This document shows, in pieces, positions 52,316-61,656 of a stretch of 64,000 nucleotides of DNA. Location: assembly GCF_013387465.1 (NCBI RefSeq), contig NZ_VYGV01000015.1, forward strand, positions 123,938-187,937. Direction: 5' to 3'. A program made the translations under genes and the position numbers. The notes under the pieces are model-generated. The model saw nothing but the letters and a program-made list of their open reading frames with translations. It had not been told where the DNA came from and did not search any database. The stretch comes from Hydrogenophaga aromaticivorans (GTDB lineage: Bacteria; Pseudomonadota; Gammaproteobacteria; Burkholderiales; Burkholderiaceae_C). The number at the start of each line of letters is the position of its first letter. The first letter of the stretch is position 1.

Positions 52316-52921
52316 ATGCCCCAAATCGTTCTCTACTGGCACCCCATGTCCAGCGCCACCCCGGTCGCCTGCGCCCTCGCCGAACTCGGCGTGCCGCACG
52401 AGCGTGTCAAGGTCGACATCACCACCGGCGAGCAGCGCCGGCCCGACTTCCTGGCCCTGAACCCCAATGGCAAGGTGCCCACCTTGACGGTGGACGGCGC
52501 GCCGATGTTCGAGGCGCTGGCCATCGAGCTGTGGCTGGGCCACACCTATGGCGTGCAGAGCGGCCTGTGGCCGGCCGGCGGCACGCCGGAACACCTTCAG
52601 GCCATGTCATGGAGCACCTGGTCCTACGTGACCTACGGCGCGCAGCTGGTGCGAATGCAGGCCGCGAAAGACATGGGCACGCCCGACGACGCGCACGGAA
52701 CCGCAGCGCGCAAAGCCCTTGACGAGCTGCTCACCGTGCTCGACGGGCGCCTGAACCAGAAGCCCTGGTTGCTCGGCGATGCGTACACGCTGGCCGACCT
52801 GATCGTGGCGTCGGTGATCGGCTACAGCGTCTACCTGGGTGCACCGGTGGCCGGGCACCCGACCACGAACGCCTGGCTGCAGAAGGTGCAGGCACGCCCG
52901 GCGATGCAGATCGACGCCTGA
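52316..52921 (+). CDS. Glutathione S-transferase-family protein (201 aa)
   Basis: GST with thioredoxin-like N-terminus (IVLYWHPMSSATPVACALAE) and the PNGKVPTL loop that binds the glutathione peptide, then the all-helical domain (LLGDAYTLADLIVASVIG). Ser in MSSATP rather than Cys points to a class other than beta. AAAGGAG precedes the ATG at 52316. It is divergent from a WYL regulator. Confidence 0.9.
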   Translation: MPQIVLYWHPMSSATPVACALAELGVPHERVKVDITTGEQRRPDFLALNPNGKVPTLTVDGAPMFEALAIELWLGHTYGVQSGLWPAGGTPEHLQAMSWSTWSYVTYGAQLVRMQAAKDMGTPDDAHGTAARKALDELLTVLDGRLNQKPWLLGDAYTLADLIVASVIGYSVYLGAPVAGHPTTNAWLQKVQARPAMQIDA

Positions 52922-53015
52922 CCCGAAGTGCGGTCAGCACGGAGGTCGATCCGGGCGGCGCGTGCTGCCGTTTTCACTAGGTCGGGCTGAACGTCTGCGG
53001 GGTGAGAATGAAGCG

Positions 53016-53891
53016 ATGAGCACCTCAACCTCCTCCTTCCTCTCCGACGCAGACAGCACCCAGGTCGCGACCTACACCTGGGCCGACGTGGCCGGCCCAC
53101 CCACCGGCGTGGTGCAGATCGCCCACGGGCTGGCCGAGCACGGTGAACGCTACGACCGCTTTGCCCGGGCGCTCAACGCGGCCGGCTTCGTGGTCCACGC
53201 GGTCGACCACCGTGGGCACGGGCGCACCGCCAACGGGCGACTGGGTGAATTCGGTGCGGCCGGGTTCGGTGGCCTGATTGCCGATGTGGCCCAGTTCGGC
53301 GCCGCGCTGCGTACGCAGCACGGCGGCCTGCCGGTGTTTCTGTTTGCGCATTCGATGGGATCGTTTGCCGCGCAGGCGGCCATCCTCGATCACGCATCGA
53401 CATGGTCGGGCGTGGTGCTGTCCGGTTCAACCGCGCTCGACATGCTGGCCGCCGGCATGGCCAATGCGCCCGCAGACGCGCCCGCCGGGCTGGTGGCATT
53501 CAATGCAGGTTTTGAGCACCGCACGGGATACGAATGGCTCTCTCGCGACGCCGCCGAGGTGGATGCCTACGTGGCAGATCCCTGGTGCGGGTGGGACGTG
53601 CCGGCCGATGTGATCCCTGCCTTGTTCGCGCCCGCGCCCCGGGTGGCCGATCCCGCGCTGCTGGCGGGCATCCGCAGCGACCTGCCTGTGCTGATCGCTT
53701 CCGGCGATGCCGACCCTCTGGCGGGTGGCGGCGCGCTGATCCAGTTGCTGGGCCAGCGCTACCGCGATGCGGGCCTGGTCGATGTGACGGTGAAGCTCTA
53801 CCCGGGCGCCCGCCACGAAATCCTGAATGAGAGCAACCGCGATGAGGTGACCGCCGACATCGTGGCCTGGCTTCGCGCCCACGCGGCGTAG
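53016..53891 (+). CDS. Alpha/beta hydrolase, monoacylglycerol lipase-like (291 aa)
   Basis: Serine hydrolase of the Hydrolase_4/lysophospholipase type. HGLAEHGERYDRFARALNAA and DHRGHGRT are typical of monoacylglycerol lipases; the nucleophile elbow is AHSMGS, with Asp in ASGDADPLAGG and His in YPGARHEILNE. Start ATG 53016 after a weak ribosome-binding site. The substrate is probably a small lipid ester. Confidence 0.9.
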   Translation: MSTSTSSFLSDADSTQVATYTWADVAGPPTGVVQIAHGLAEHGERYDRFARALNAAGFVVHAVDHRGHGRTANGRLGEFGAAGFGGLIADVAQFGAALRTQHGGLPVFLFAHSMGSFAAQAAILDHASTWSGVVLSGSTALDMLAAGMANAPADAPAGLVAFNAGFEHRTGYEWLSRDAAEVDAYVADPWCGWDVPADVIPALFAPAPRVADPALLAGIRSDLPVLIASGDADPLAGGGALIQLLGQRYRDAGLVDVTVKLYPGARHEILNESNRDEVTADIVAWLRAHAA

Positions 53892-53935
53892 GCGCCGCCG
53901 TGCAAGCCTTGATGCGGGGCCGCGATGACCGCGCC

Positions 53936-54718
53936 CTAGACCGTCGGAACCGTGCCACCGTCGATCAGGTGCTCTGATCCCGAGATGGAGCCCGCGCGCG
54001 GGGACACCAGGAAGGTGATCAGATCGGCGACCTCTTCCGGCTTGGCGGGCCGTCCGAGCGGGATGCCACCCAGCGACTGCATGATGATCCGCTGGCCGCC
54101 CTCGTAGTCCGTCCCGGCCTGGCTGGCCAGCCGCTCGGCCAGCGCCACGACAGCTTCCGTCTCGATCCAGCCGGGCGCGACGCTCAGCACGCGAACGCCC
54201 TTGGGCGTCACCTCTTTCGACAGCGCCTTGCTGTACGTGGACAGGGCCGCCTTGGCCGAGGCGTAGGCGGTCGTCGATTCAGGAAGCGGCAGCAAACGTT
54301 GAATGGAGCTGACGTGAACAATGACGCCGGAACCCTGGGCCAGCATGGCGGGCAACAGCGCGCGGTCCAGCCGCACGGCCGGCATCAGGTTCTGGTTCAG
54401 TTCGTTGAACCAGTGCGCATCGTCCAGGGCCGCGAAGCCGCCGCCCGGCGCGCTGGAGCCACCCAGCACGTTGACCAGGATGTCCACGCCGCCCCATTGG
54501 CCGAGGACCGACTGCGCCACGTCCGCCACCCCTTGCGCCGTGGTGAGATCGGCCGCCACGTAAGTCACGCCGTCGATGGCCGTCGCGGGCAGGGAGCGCG
54601 CCGTGGTCATCACCTGCACGCCCGCCGCGTGCAGACCGCGCACCACGGCGGCGCCCACGCCCTTGGTGCCGCCCGAGACCAGCGCGCGCATGTCTTGAAG
54701 CTGGAGATCGAAGCTCAT
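53936..54718 (-). CDS. SDR-family oxidoreductase (260 aa)
   Basis: Short-chain dehydrogenase with [12 protein letters not shown] (about 15-26), [14 protein letters not shown] in place of the usual NNAG, VHVSSIQ and the YASAKAA pair. C-terminus [16 protein letters not shown]. Its ATG overlaps the stop of the SnoaL-like gene. With that gene it forms an operon divergent from a LysR regulator. Confidence 0.9.
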   Translation of the reverse strand: MSFDLQLQDMRALVSGGTKGVGAAVVRGLHAAGVQVMTTARSLPATAIDGVTYVAADLTTAQGVADVAQSVLGQWGGVDILVNVLGGSSAPGGGFAALDDAHWFNELNQNLMPAVRLDRALLPAMLAQGSGVIVHVSSIQRLLPLPESTTAYASAKAALSTYSKALSKEVTPKGVRVLSVAPGWIETEAVVALAERLASQAGTDYEGGQRIIMQSLGGIPLGRPAKPEEVADLITFLVSPRAGSISGSEHLIDGGTVPTV

Positions 54719-55044
54719 GCTGTGATCTCCAGCGATGCGATCAGGCCGCGCTCCAGTCGAAAGCGGTACCGCAGGTTCACCGGGCTGCCGGGGAAGTTGC
54801 CAGCGACCCGGCTGCTGACGATGTGATGTCCGTTGTCCTGATCGAGGGCGAAAGGCTCCGTCGTGTAGGCGTACTGGGTCGATGCTGCAGCCTTCCACGC
54901 CTGGATGGCGTCCAGGCCGGTGTGGGTCTGGCCTTCGTCCTTCACGGTGGCTTGCGCCGTGAAGCAACGGACCAGCGCATCGGGGTTCTGCTGATCGGCC
55001 GAGAAGTAGGCTGCGATGGGTTCGGGAAGTTTCAGAGCGGTCAT
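54715..55044 (-). CDS. SnoaL/NTF2-like fold protein (109 aa)
   Basis: Small cone-shaped alpha+beta protein of the nuclear transport factor 2 superfamily: [20 protein letters not shown] then [13 protein letters not shown] and a closing sheet [15 protein letters not shown]. Relatives are isomerases, hydratases or ligand binders; none fits with certainty. The ATG at 55044 is chosen over a longer frame. Start of the operon with the SDR. Confidence 0.85.
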   Translation of the reverse strand: MTALKLPEPIAAYFSADQQNPDALVRCFTAQATVKDEGQTHTGLDAIQAWKAAASTQYAYTTEPFALDQDNGHHIVSSRVAGNFPGSPVNLRYRFRLERGLIASLEITA

Positions 55045-55143
55045 GGTGAAGACTCCTGGTGGGTGAAGGCCCAAGGATGCGACCACCGAAGAGATTAGTG
55101 AATCACCTAGAATTTGAATTCGTTATTAAGCAAAGGATTCATA

Positions 55144-56076
55144 ATGCGCGGCTCCGACTACGCCGAACTGAAGGCCTTTGCCGCCGTGGTCGAGCGGAGC
55201 AGCTTTGCCCGTGCCGCCGAGCATCTGGGTCTGTCGCCTTCGGCGCTGAGCCAGACCATCCGCCAGCTCGAAGCCCGGCTGGGTGCGCGGCTGCTGAACC
55301 GCACCACGCGCAGCGTGGCGCCGACCGCCACGGGTGATCAGCTGTACGCCCGCATCGAACCGCTGTTCCGGGCGATGGCCGACGCCGTTGCCGAGGCCAG
55401 CGCGGCTGCGGGGCAGATGAGCGGAACGCTGCGCATCAACACGCTGGGCATGGCGGCCCGGCAGATCATTGCGCCGCGGCTGGGCCGGTTCCATCGCGCA
55501 TTCCCGGACGTGACGCTTGACATCGTGGTCGACGACGGGCTGAGCGACATCGTCGCGGGCCGCTTCGATGCGGGCATCCGGGTGGGCGGGCGGCTGGAGA
55601 AAGACATGATCGCCGTGCGCCTGACGCCGGACGTGAAGATGGTCGCGGTGGCGTCGCCGGACTACCTGGCGCGGCGCGGCCTGCCCCAATCACCTGCCGA
55701 CCTGCATCACCACGCCTGCATCAACTGGCGGCTGCAGACCGACGGCCGGGCCTACCAGTGGGAGTTCGAGAAAAGGGGCCGGCGGATCGAGGTGGCGGCG
55801 TCCGGGCCACTGGTCACCAACCACTCGGACATCGGCGTCGCCGCCGCATTGCAGGGCTTGGGCATTGCCTATGCCTTTGACCGCGAGCGCGTCGATGAGT
55901 ACCTCGCCCAGGGACAGCTCGTGCAGGTGCTGGCCGACTGGTCGATCACGCGCCCGGGCCTGTTCGTCTATTACTCGAACCGGCACCACCAAGCTGCGAT
56001 CCTGGGCGCTTTCATCGAGTGCCTGCTGGACCGTGACCTTGCCAAGCCGGCACCACGGTCCAAGGGATCCGCGTGA
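55144..56076 (+). CDS. LysR-family transcriptional regulator (310 aa)
   Basis: N-terminal winged helix (LKAFAAVVERSSFARAAEHL, SPSALSQTIRQLEARLG) and a LysR substrate domain from about residue 90. RTTRSVAPTATG is the wing typical of the CrgA/YafC group. AAAGGA precedes the ATG at 55144; a frame from 55114 is less likely. The divergent SnoaL-SDR operon, 99 bp away, is its probable target. Confidence 0.92.
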   Translation: MRGSDYAELKAFAAVVERSSFARAAEHLGLSPSALSQTIRQLEARLGARLLNRTTRSVAPTATGDQLYARIEPLFRAMADAVAEASAAAGQMSGTLRINTLGMAARQIIAPRLGRFHRAFPDVTLDIVVDDGLSDIVAGRFDAGIRVGGRLEKDMIAVRLTPDVKMVAVASPDYLARRGLPQSPADLHHHACINWRLQTDGRAYQWEFEKRGRRIEVAASGPLVTNHSDIGVAAALQGLGIAYAFDRERVDEYLAQGQLVQVLADWSITRPGLFVYYSNRHHQAAILGAFIECLLDRDLAKPAPRSKGSA

Positions 56077-56097
56077 CCAGGCACCGCCAGTGGCACC

Positions 56098-56790
56098 TCA
56101 AGGTATTGGTGCCAGCAGCGGCACCAAAGCCCTCTGCCCCACCGGCGTCACCGCCACATCCCTTCCCGTCCCCCGCCGCACCCAGCCCTGCGCCACCAGA
56201 TGCTGGTACAGCCGGTCGGCCAGTTCGCCCGCGAGGTGGTCGCGCCGCTCGGACCAGTCGAGGCACGGGTAGGCGTAGCGCCGTTTCTTGCCGGGCTCGG
56301 GCGCCTCGAAACCCAGCCTCAGCAGCCACGCGCGGCCGCTGTCCGTGAGCGTGTAGCCGCTGCTCGCCGGCTGCAGTCCATCGGCCGCCATCAGGCCGTC
56401 GAACAGCCGGGTGCCCAGCCGCCCCGCCAGGTGCCCGTAGCAGCAGCGCGCTTCGCGCAGCCGAGCCCGTTCGGGCGACGAGGCCCATTGCTGCTCGTGG
56501 TCGCCGCGTTCGGCCACCACGGCCAGGGCTTCCAAGGCGCGGGCCACGTCGGCGTCGGCGAGGCGGTAGTAGCGGTGGCGCCCGCGCGGTTCGCAGACCA
56601 CGAAGCGCGCTTCGAGCAGCTGGGTCAGGTGGCCGCTCGCGGTGGCGGGCGTCACGGACGCAGCCTTGGCCAGCTCGCTGGCGCTGGCGCATTCGCCGCT
56701 GAGCAGGTAGGCGAGCATGCGCGAGCGCGCCGGGTCGGCCACCATGGCGGCCACGCGGGCGAGGCGGGGTTCGTGCGGGGTGCGAGTCAT
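56098..56790 (-). CDS. ArsR-family HTH regulator with C-terminal extension (230 aa)
   Basis: ArsR-type winged helix (MVADPARSRMLAYLLSGECA, ASELAKAASVTPATASGHLT, HRYYRLAD) followed by a 120-residue domain that includes CCYGHLAGRLG and CLDWSERRDHLAGELADRLY, as in the ArsR group often linked to monooxygenase or drug-efflux genes. It lies last in an operon with the ABM and NIPSNAP genes, 5 bp after the former. Confidence 0.9.
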   Translation of the reverse strand: MTRTPHEPRLARVAAMVADPARSRMLAYLLSGECASASELAKAASVTPATASGHLTQLLEARFVVCEPRGRHRYYRLADADVARALEALAVVAERGDHEQQWASSPERARLREARCCYGHLAGRLGTRLFDGLMAADGLQPASSGYTLTDSGRAWLLRLGFEAPEPGKKRRYAYPCLDWSERRDHLAGELADRLYQHLVAQGWVRRGTGRDVAVTPVGQRALVPLLAPIP

Positions 56791-56795
56791 GGCCC

Positions 56796-57140
56796 TCAGA
56801 GTAGCGCAGCCCGCGAGTCAGCGGGTGCCTGCGTGCGGTCGAGCAGGCCGTAGTCGCGCAACACGGTGGCCACGCGCAGCCGGTAGCCCGCGAACACGGC
56901 GCTGCGCCCCTGTTGCTGCGCGGCCCTGTGGTGCGCCTGGCAGCGCCACGCGCGCACCGCGGCCTCGTCACGCCAGAAGCTCAGCGAGAGGTAGCGGCCC
57001 GGCTGGGCGAGGCTTTCAAACCGCTCCACCGACACAAAGCCGTCGGTGGCCTGCAGTTCGGGCAGCAGGGCCGCCGCGATGTCGAGGTAATCCGGCGCGG
57101 CGCCTTCGTGCGGCTCGACCTCAAAGATGACCGCGATCAC
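56796..57140 (-). CDS. Antibiotic biosynthesis monooxygenase (ABM)-domain protein (114 aa)
   Basis: Small dimeric alpha+beta barrel: [60 protein letters not shown] are typical of ABM/YgiN-like quinol or heme-related monooxygenases. It overlaps the upstream NIPSNAP gene by 4 bp. Substrate unknown. Confidence 0.88.
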   Translation of the reverse strand: MIAVIFEVEPHEGAAPDYLDIAAALLPELQATDGFVSVERFESLAQPGRYLSLSFWRDEAAVRAWRCQAHHRAAQQQGRSAVFAGYRLRVATVLRDYGLLDRTQAPADSRAALL

Positions 57141-57484
57141 GGCGCCACCTGCCGGGGCTGGTGGACCGTGCCGGCCACGTCTTCGAGCCAGGTGCGTTCT
57201 TCGCGAAGGATGAAGCGCTGCGCCTGCGCCATCTCGAAGTTGGCACGGCCTTCGGCGTCGCTGCGCAGCACGGCGCGGTAGCGCTCGTAGGCCGCGAGGT
57301 TGTCGAAGCCGATCAGGCCCCAGGCGATGTCATTGCTGCCTTCGTGCGGCAGGAAGTAGCCGAGCAGCTCGCCGCCGCAGCGGGGAATGATGCGGCCCCA
57401 GGCCTCGGCATAGCGGCGGAAGGCCTCGCGCTGGAACGGGTCGATCTGGTAGCGGATGAAGCAGGTGATGGAGGTGGCGGCCAT
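57137..57484 (-). CDS. NIPSNAP-family protein (115 aa)
   Basis: Dimeric alpha+beta barrel domain: [40 protein letters not shown] and [11 protein letters not shown] fit NIPSNAP. The ATG at 57484 ([12 protein letters not shown]) is preferred over a longer frame. First gene of a three-gene operon with ABM and ArsR. Confidence 0.87.
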   Translation of the reverse strand: MAATSITCFIRYQIDPFQREAFRRYAEAWGRIIPRCGGELLGYFLPHEGSNDIAWGLIGFDNLAAYERYRAVLRSDAEGRANFEMAQAQRFILREERTWLEDVAGTVHQPRQVAP

Positions 57485-57598
57485 GGCGTCGGGCACGGGT
57501 GTGGAACAGGTGTCCACTGTGCGGCCGGCCGGCCCCCGCATGCTTCGGTCTGCGCCGAAGTGTGCGGGGTGCTCAGCCCAGACCCAGAACCCGTTACC

Positions 57599-59509
57599 TC
57601 AGCGCAGCACCCCGGCAAAGAACGCCGACAGTTCGTCAAACCCGTCCAGCGGCAACACATTGGCGATGTACTGGTCGGGGCGGACGACGATCAGGCAGCC
57701 CTTCTCGCGGTCAATCCCGCGCATGTCGTAGATGTCGCCCGCGCCTTTGTGGTCGACGCAGAAGATCTTCTCGTGGTCCTGCAGGCCGAGCTGGCCGGTC
57801 CGGGGCTTGAACAGCGAGGGCATGTGCTCGTAGGCGAGCTGGTCGAAGGTCTGCTGGAACACGGCGCGCACGTCGATCACCGCGTCGATGTCTTCGCCCT
57901 TTCGGGTGTGCTTGACCACCGGGGACTTCGCATCGGTCTCCAGCCAGTCCGCGAGCTTGTGGATCGCCGAGCCCAGGTTGGAGCTGTCGGCCTGGCCGGC
58001 GAAGGCGTAGATGCGCCAGCGCGCGTCGGCCTCGGCGGCATGACCGAGCTGCATCTGTTTGGCGTCGGACAGGCGCACCACGGGCGCCGAGTGGAAGCGG
58101 CGGCCGATCTCTTCGCCTTGGGCGAGCGCCTGGTGCGTCGGCGGTGCGAACAGGGTTGAGGTGTCGTACTTCACCGCGGTGCCGCCGGTGAATTCGAGGT
58201 TGGCCTTGAACTGGCGGATGATGCGCGGCTCTTCCGTGCCGTCGCGCTCGGCCTGGGTGGTGGGCGCGGACATGATGCGCGACCACTCGTGGTCGGTCTC
58301 GACCAGGCGCTTGGCTTCGGTCAGGCGCTCCTTGCTGTAGCTGCGCAGCAGGCTGGGGTCGGCCCGGCCCTGCAGCACGTGCACCAGCTTCCAGCCGAGG
58401 TTGAAGGTGTCCTGCATGGACACGTTCATGCCCTGCCCGGCCTTGGGCGAATGCGTGTGGCAGGCGTCGCCGGCGGTGAACACGCGCGGCGCGCGGTCGC
58501 TGCCTTCGGGCACGTCGTCGAACTTGTCGGTGAGGCTGTGGCCGATGTCGTAGATCGACCACCAGACCACTTCCTTCACGTCGATCGAGTAGGGTTTGAT
58601 GATGCGGTTGGCCGCCGCGATCATGTCGTCCTGCGTGAACTTGCGGCTCGCGGCTTTCTCGCCGTCCTTGAGCTTGTCGAGCTCCACGTACATGCGGAAC
58701 ACGTAGCCGCCCTCGCGCGGCAGGATCAGCACGTTGCCCTCGCTGGCCGACGAGATCAGGCACTTCTGGCGCACGTCGGGGAAGTCGGTGTTGGCCAGGA
58801 TGTCCATCACGCCCCAGGCCTGGTGCGCGGCGTCGCCGTGCAGTTCGCCGCCGATGGCTTTGCGCACCGCCGAATGGGCGCCGTCGCAGCCGACGACGTA
58901 GTTCGCCCGCACCGTGCGCGTGGCCCACCAGTTCACACCGCTGGCGTCCTTGAGCGTCACCGTCACCGGGTGGTCGTCGGTCGTCGGGTCCACCGTCAGG
59001 CTCACGATCTCCCAGCTGTAGTCGGGCTCCAGGCGCGAGGCCGAGTTCTTCATCACTTCGAGGAACAGCTCGTGCAGCCGCGCCTGGTTGATCAGGATGT
59101 GCGGCATTTCCGAGCTGTCGTCGGCCACGTCCTGCACCCGGCCGACGCGCTTGATGTGCTGCGGGTTGACGGGGTCGGGCATCCAGAAGTTGGTCTGGTT
59201 CACCCAGTAGGTCTCGCGCTTGACCTTGTCGGCGAAACCGAAGGCCTGGAACATTTCCATGGTGCGCGTGTTGATGCCGTCGGCCTTGCCCTTGATGATG
59301 TTGGTGGGCATGCGCTCGACGATCATGGTCTCGATATCCGGGAACTGCGCGAGCTGGGCGGCGAGGCAAAGGCCCGCCGGGCCGGTGCCGGCGATCAGCA
59401 CGTCGACCTTTTCCGGGAGGGGTTCGTTGACGCCGCGGTTGCGGCGGCCTGGTGCGGCCTGCTTGACGTCGGGACTACCACCGCGGAAGCCATCTTTGTA
59501 GAACTGCAT
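57599..59509 (-). CDS. mobA: FAD-dependent aromatic hydroxylase, 3-hydroxybenzoate 4-monooxygenase MobA-like (636 aa)
   Basis: Flavoprotein phenol hydroxylase family: FAD motif GTGPAGLCLAAQLA (about residues 32-45), DG motif VGCDGAHSAVRKAIGG, second FAD motif FTAGDACHTHSPKAGQGMN, and the C-terminal thioredoxin-like domain of phenol 2-monooxygenases. Length and N-terminus (MQFYKDGFRGGSPDVKQ) recall MobA of Comamonas testosteroni, which makes protocatechuate from 3-hydroxybenzoate. AGGAG precedes the ATG at 59509. A MarR gene is divergent, as mobR is. Confidence 0.88.
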   Translation of the reverse strand: MQFYKDGFRGGSPDVKQAAPGRRNRGVNEPLPEKVDVLIAGTGPAGLCLAAQLAQFPDIETMIVERMPTNIIKGKADGINTRTMEMFQAFGFADKVKRETYWVNQTNFWMPDPVNPQHIKRVGRVQDVADDSSEMPHILINQARLHELFLEVMKNSASRLEPDYSWEIVSLTVDPTTDDHPVTVTLKDASGVNWWATRTVRANYVVGCDGAHSAVRKAIGGELHGDAAHQAWGVMDILANTDFPDVRQKCLISSASEGNVLILPREGGYVFRMYVELDKLKDGEKAASRKFTQDDMIAAANRIIKPYSIDVKEVVWWSIYDIGHSLTDKFDDVPEGSDRAPRVFTAGDACHTHSPKAGQGMNVSMQDTFNLGWKLVHVLQGRADPSLLRSYSKERLTEAKRLVETDHEWSRIMSAPTTQAERDGTEEPRIIRQFKANLEFTGGTAVKYDTSTLFAPPTHQALAQGEEIGRRFHSAPVVRLSDAKQMQLGHAAEADARWRIYAFAGQADSSNLGSAIHKLADWLETDAKSPVVKHTRKGEDIDAVIDVRAVFQQTFDQLAYEHMPSLFKPRTGQLGLQDHEKIFCVDHKGAGDIYDMRGIDREKGCLIVVRPDQYIANVLPLDGFDELSAFFAGVLR

Positions 59510-59559
59510 TGCTTGTCTCCTGGGTTTGAAGCGCACCATGAAATTCGGTGTGTGTGCAA

Positions 59560-59604
59560 ATGATATCTATGCTTACTATTCCTTGTCAATACGGTACGTA
59601 TACT
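59560..59604. promoter_or_regulatory. Shared mobA-mobR promoter and MarR-type operator
   Basis: For mobA (minus strand) a perfect -35 TTGACA (59589-59584), an 18-bp spacer and TATCAT (59565-59560) form a strong promoter. The palindrome ATACG-GTA-CGTAT (59589-59601) touches that -35 and overlaps TATACT (59599-59604), a likely -10 of the divergent MarR gene. One bound MarR dimer could therefore block both directions. Confidence 0.65.
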
Positions 59605-59665
59605 TATCAATGGGAGCCAACCGGCGCACCCGATGTGAACCAGAAATTTGAAACGGAGCGAGAGG

Positions 59666-60085
59666 ATGGACTCACTCGACATGGCGGGGCACCTGATCCG
59701 CCGCCTGCACCAGCAGTCCACTCTGGTCTTCGTGCAGCGCACGCAGGCGGCGGGTTTTGATCTGACACCGATCCAGTTTGCGGCGCTCGACGCGATCCAC
59801 AACCAGCCCGGCACGGACCAGGCGCGGGTGGCCGAAATGATTGCCTACGACCGCGCCACCATCGGCGGCGTCATCGAGCGTCTGGAACAGAAGGGGTGGG
59901 TGCGTCGCGTCGTCAGCGAGCGGGACCGCCGGGCGCGCGAACTGTCGCTGACCCCCGAAGGGCAACGCATCTTCAAGGCGCTGGTCCCGGTCGTGCGGAA
60001 CCTGCAGGACGACATCCTGCCGTCGCTGGGCGACGCCGACCGCGCGCGTTTTCTCAAGCTGGCCCGGCAGGCCGTGGGCCAGTAG
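59666..60085 (+). CDS. mobR: MarR-family regulator, MobR-like (139 aa)
   Basis: Winged-helix MarR protein: PIQFAALDAIHNQPGTDQAR, YDRATIGGVIERLEQKGWVR and the wing RRVVSERDRRARELSLTPEG. MobR in Comamonas represses mobA and responds to 3-hydroxybenzoate; the divergent placement matches. The ATG at 59666 follows CGGAG; a TTG at 59648 is less likely. Confidence 0.9.
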   Translation: MDSLDMAGHLIRRLHQQSTLVFVQRTQAAGFDLTPIQFAALDAIHNQPGTDQARVAEMIAYDRATIGGVIERLEQKGWVRRVVSERDRRARELSLTPEGQRIFKALVPVVRNLQDDILPSLGDADRARFLKLARQAVGQ

Positions 60086-60137
60086 CCGCACCGAGCCGGC
60101 CGCGCCGTGGCCAGCGGCGCGGTCAGATCACATCACT

Positions 60138-60803
60138 TCACTTCACTTCGGTCGCGAACTGCTCCAGCGGGCGGCGCACTTTCTTCAGGTTCACCAGCCA
60201 GTCGCCTTCGTCGGCGCGGTAACCCAGCGGCAGGATCGCGACGCTGCGCAGGCCGCGTTCGCGCAGCTTCAAGATCTCGTCCAGCTTGGCCGGGTCGAAG
60301 CCTTCCATCGGCGTGCTGTCCACCTCTTCAAACGCGGCGGCGATCAGCGCGGCGCCCAGGCCGATGTAGGCCTGGCGGGCGGCGTGCTGGAAGTTCACCT
60401 CGGCGTCGCGCTGGGGGTAGCTCTTCAGCAGCATCTGGCGGTAGTTTTCCCAGCCTTCGTTGGTGTTGCCGCGCTGTTCGTTCGTCAGGTCGAACATGTG
60501 GTTGATGCGCTCGGGCGTGTAGTTGTCCCAGGCAGCGAACACCAGCAGGTGCGAGCCATCGGTGATCTGCGCCTGGTTCCAGGCGATGGGCTGGATCTGC
60601 TCACGCACGGCCTTGCTGGTGACGATGATGATCTCGTAGGGCTGCAGGCCGCTGGAGGTGGGCGCCAGGCGCGCGGCTTCGACGATGCGGTCCACCTTGT
60701 CTTTCGGCACGGCCCGGGTGGCGTCCATTCTTTTGGTGGCGTAGCGCCACTGCAGTTTGTCGAGCAGGACGGGGGCGTGGATGGGTGACGACAGATCGCT
60801 CAT
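60138..60803 (-). CDS. Nitroreductase-family (NfsB-like) flavoprotein (221 aa)
   Basis: FMN-dependent NAD(P)H oxidoreductase: WRYATKRMDATRAVPKDKVD, ARLAPTSSGLQPYEIIIVTS (FMN phosphate site) and IGLGAALIAAAFEEVDSTPM then GLRSVAILPLGYRADEGDWL. These match NfsB/dihydropteridine-reductase-type enzymes of about 217 aa. GGAGAA precedes the ATG at 60803. It probably reduces quinones or nitroaromatics. Confidence 0.92.
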   Translation of the reverse strand: MSDLSSPIHAPVLLDKLQWRYATKRMDATRAVPKDKVDRIVEAARLAPTSSGLQPYEIIIVTSKAVREQIQPIAWNQAQITDGSHLLVFAAWDNYTPERINHMFDLTNEQRGNTNEGWENYRQMLLKSYPQRDAEVNFQHAARQAYIGLGAALIAAAFEEVDSTPMEGFDPAKLDEILKLRERGLRSVAILPLGYRADEGDWLVNLKKVRRPLEQFATEVK

Positions 60804-60927
60804 GGGTTTTCTCCGATGGGGGTGGCGCCCACACAGCGTGGGCGGATGGGCCATCTTGCTGCATTGCAGCAAATGAGGTCGGCTGTCGCGCAGGAGACGG
60901 CGCTGCGCCGCCCCGAGTGGCGGGCGC

Positions 60928-61164
60928 TCAGCGCGAATCGGCTGGATCGGGTATACGCACCATCGTGATGGCGTCGAAGGGGCACTTCACCACGCACTTT
61001 GCGCACCCGGTGCAGCCCGCGGCGTCGTGCAGCGTGCTCTTCTTCTGCCAGTTCGGGGCCGTCTCCAGCGAGAGCACGTGCGGCGGGCACACGCCCACGC
61101 ACCAGCCGCAGCCGGTGCAGCGCGTCGGGTTGATGACAGGCAGGGCCTTGCGTTCGGTCGCCAT
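60928..61164 (-). CDS. Two-cluster 4Fe-4S ferredoxin (78 aa)
   Basis: Bacterial-type ferredoxin with two 4Fe-4S motifs, RCTGCGWCVGVCPPHV and GCTGCAKCVVKCPFDA, eight cysteines in all. The N-terminus MATERKALPVINPTR sets the ATG at 61164. It is divergent from the CoA-binding protein gene across 20 bp. Its electron partner is unknown. Confidence 0.9.
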   Translation of the reverse strand: MATERKALPVINPTRCTGCGWCVGVCPPHVLSLETAPNWQKKSTLHDAAGCTGCAKCVVKCPFDAITMVRIPDPADSR

Positions 61165-61184
61165 GCCGTTATTGTGTGTGCACC

Positions 61185-61652
61185 ATGCAAGACGACATCC
61201 CCACCCTGCGCCGCATCCTCGCGCGCGACCGCACCATCGCCGTGGTCGGCCTCTCGGCCGAATGGCACCGCCCCAGCCACTTCGCCGCCAAGTACCTGCA
61301 GGAGCACGGCTACCGCATCGTGCCGGTGAACCCGCGCTACCCGGAAATCCTGGGCGAAAAGAGCTATCCGCGGCTGGAAGACATTCCCTTCCCGGTCGAC
61401 ATGGTCGATGTGTTCCGAAAGGCCGAAGAAATCCCGGCCGTGGCGCGCAGCGCCGTCGCCATCGGCGCCAAAACACTGTGGCAACAGCTTGGCCTGATGA
61501 GCGAAGAGGCCGATCGCATCGCCACCGAAGGCGGGCTCGATTCGGTGTGGGACCGCTGCGTCAAGATCGAACACGCGCGCCTCTTCGGCGGGCTCAACTG
61601 GGCCGGGGTGAACACCCAGGTCATCTCGGCCCACCGACCCAAGCAGGGCTGA
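61185..61652 (+). CDS. CoA-binding-domain protein, YccU-like (155 aa)
   Basis: Single Rossmann CoA-binding domain: TIAVVGLSAEWHRPSHFAAK, GYRIVPVNPRYPEILGEKSY, VDMVDVFRKAEEIPAVARSA and a conserved ending RCVKIEHARLFGGLNW, as in YccU/YneT-type proteins often paired with O-acetylhomoserine sulfhydrylase. ATG 61185 chosen (an upstream GTG is weaker). metY follows after 4 bp. Confidence 0.9.
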   Translation: MQDDIPTLRRILARDRTIAVVGLSAEWHRPSHFAAKYLQEHGYRIVPVNPRYPEILGEKSYPRLEDIPFPVDMVDVFRKAEEIPAVARSAVAIGAKTLWQQLGLMSEEADRIATEGGLDSVWDRCVKIEHARLFGGLNWAGVNTQVISAHRPKQG

Positions 61653-61656
61653 CACC

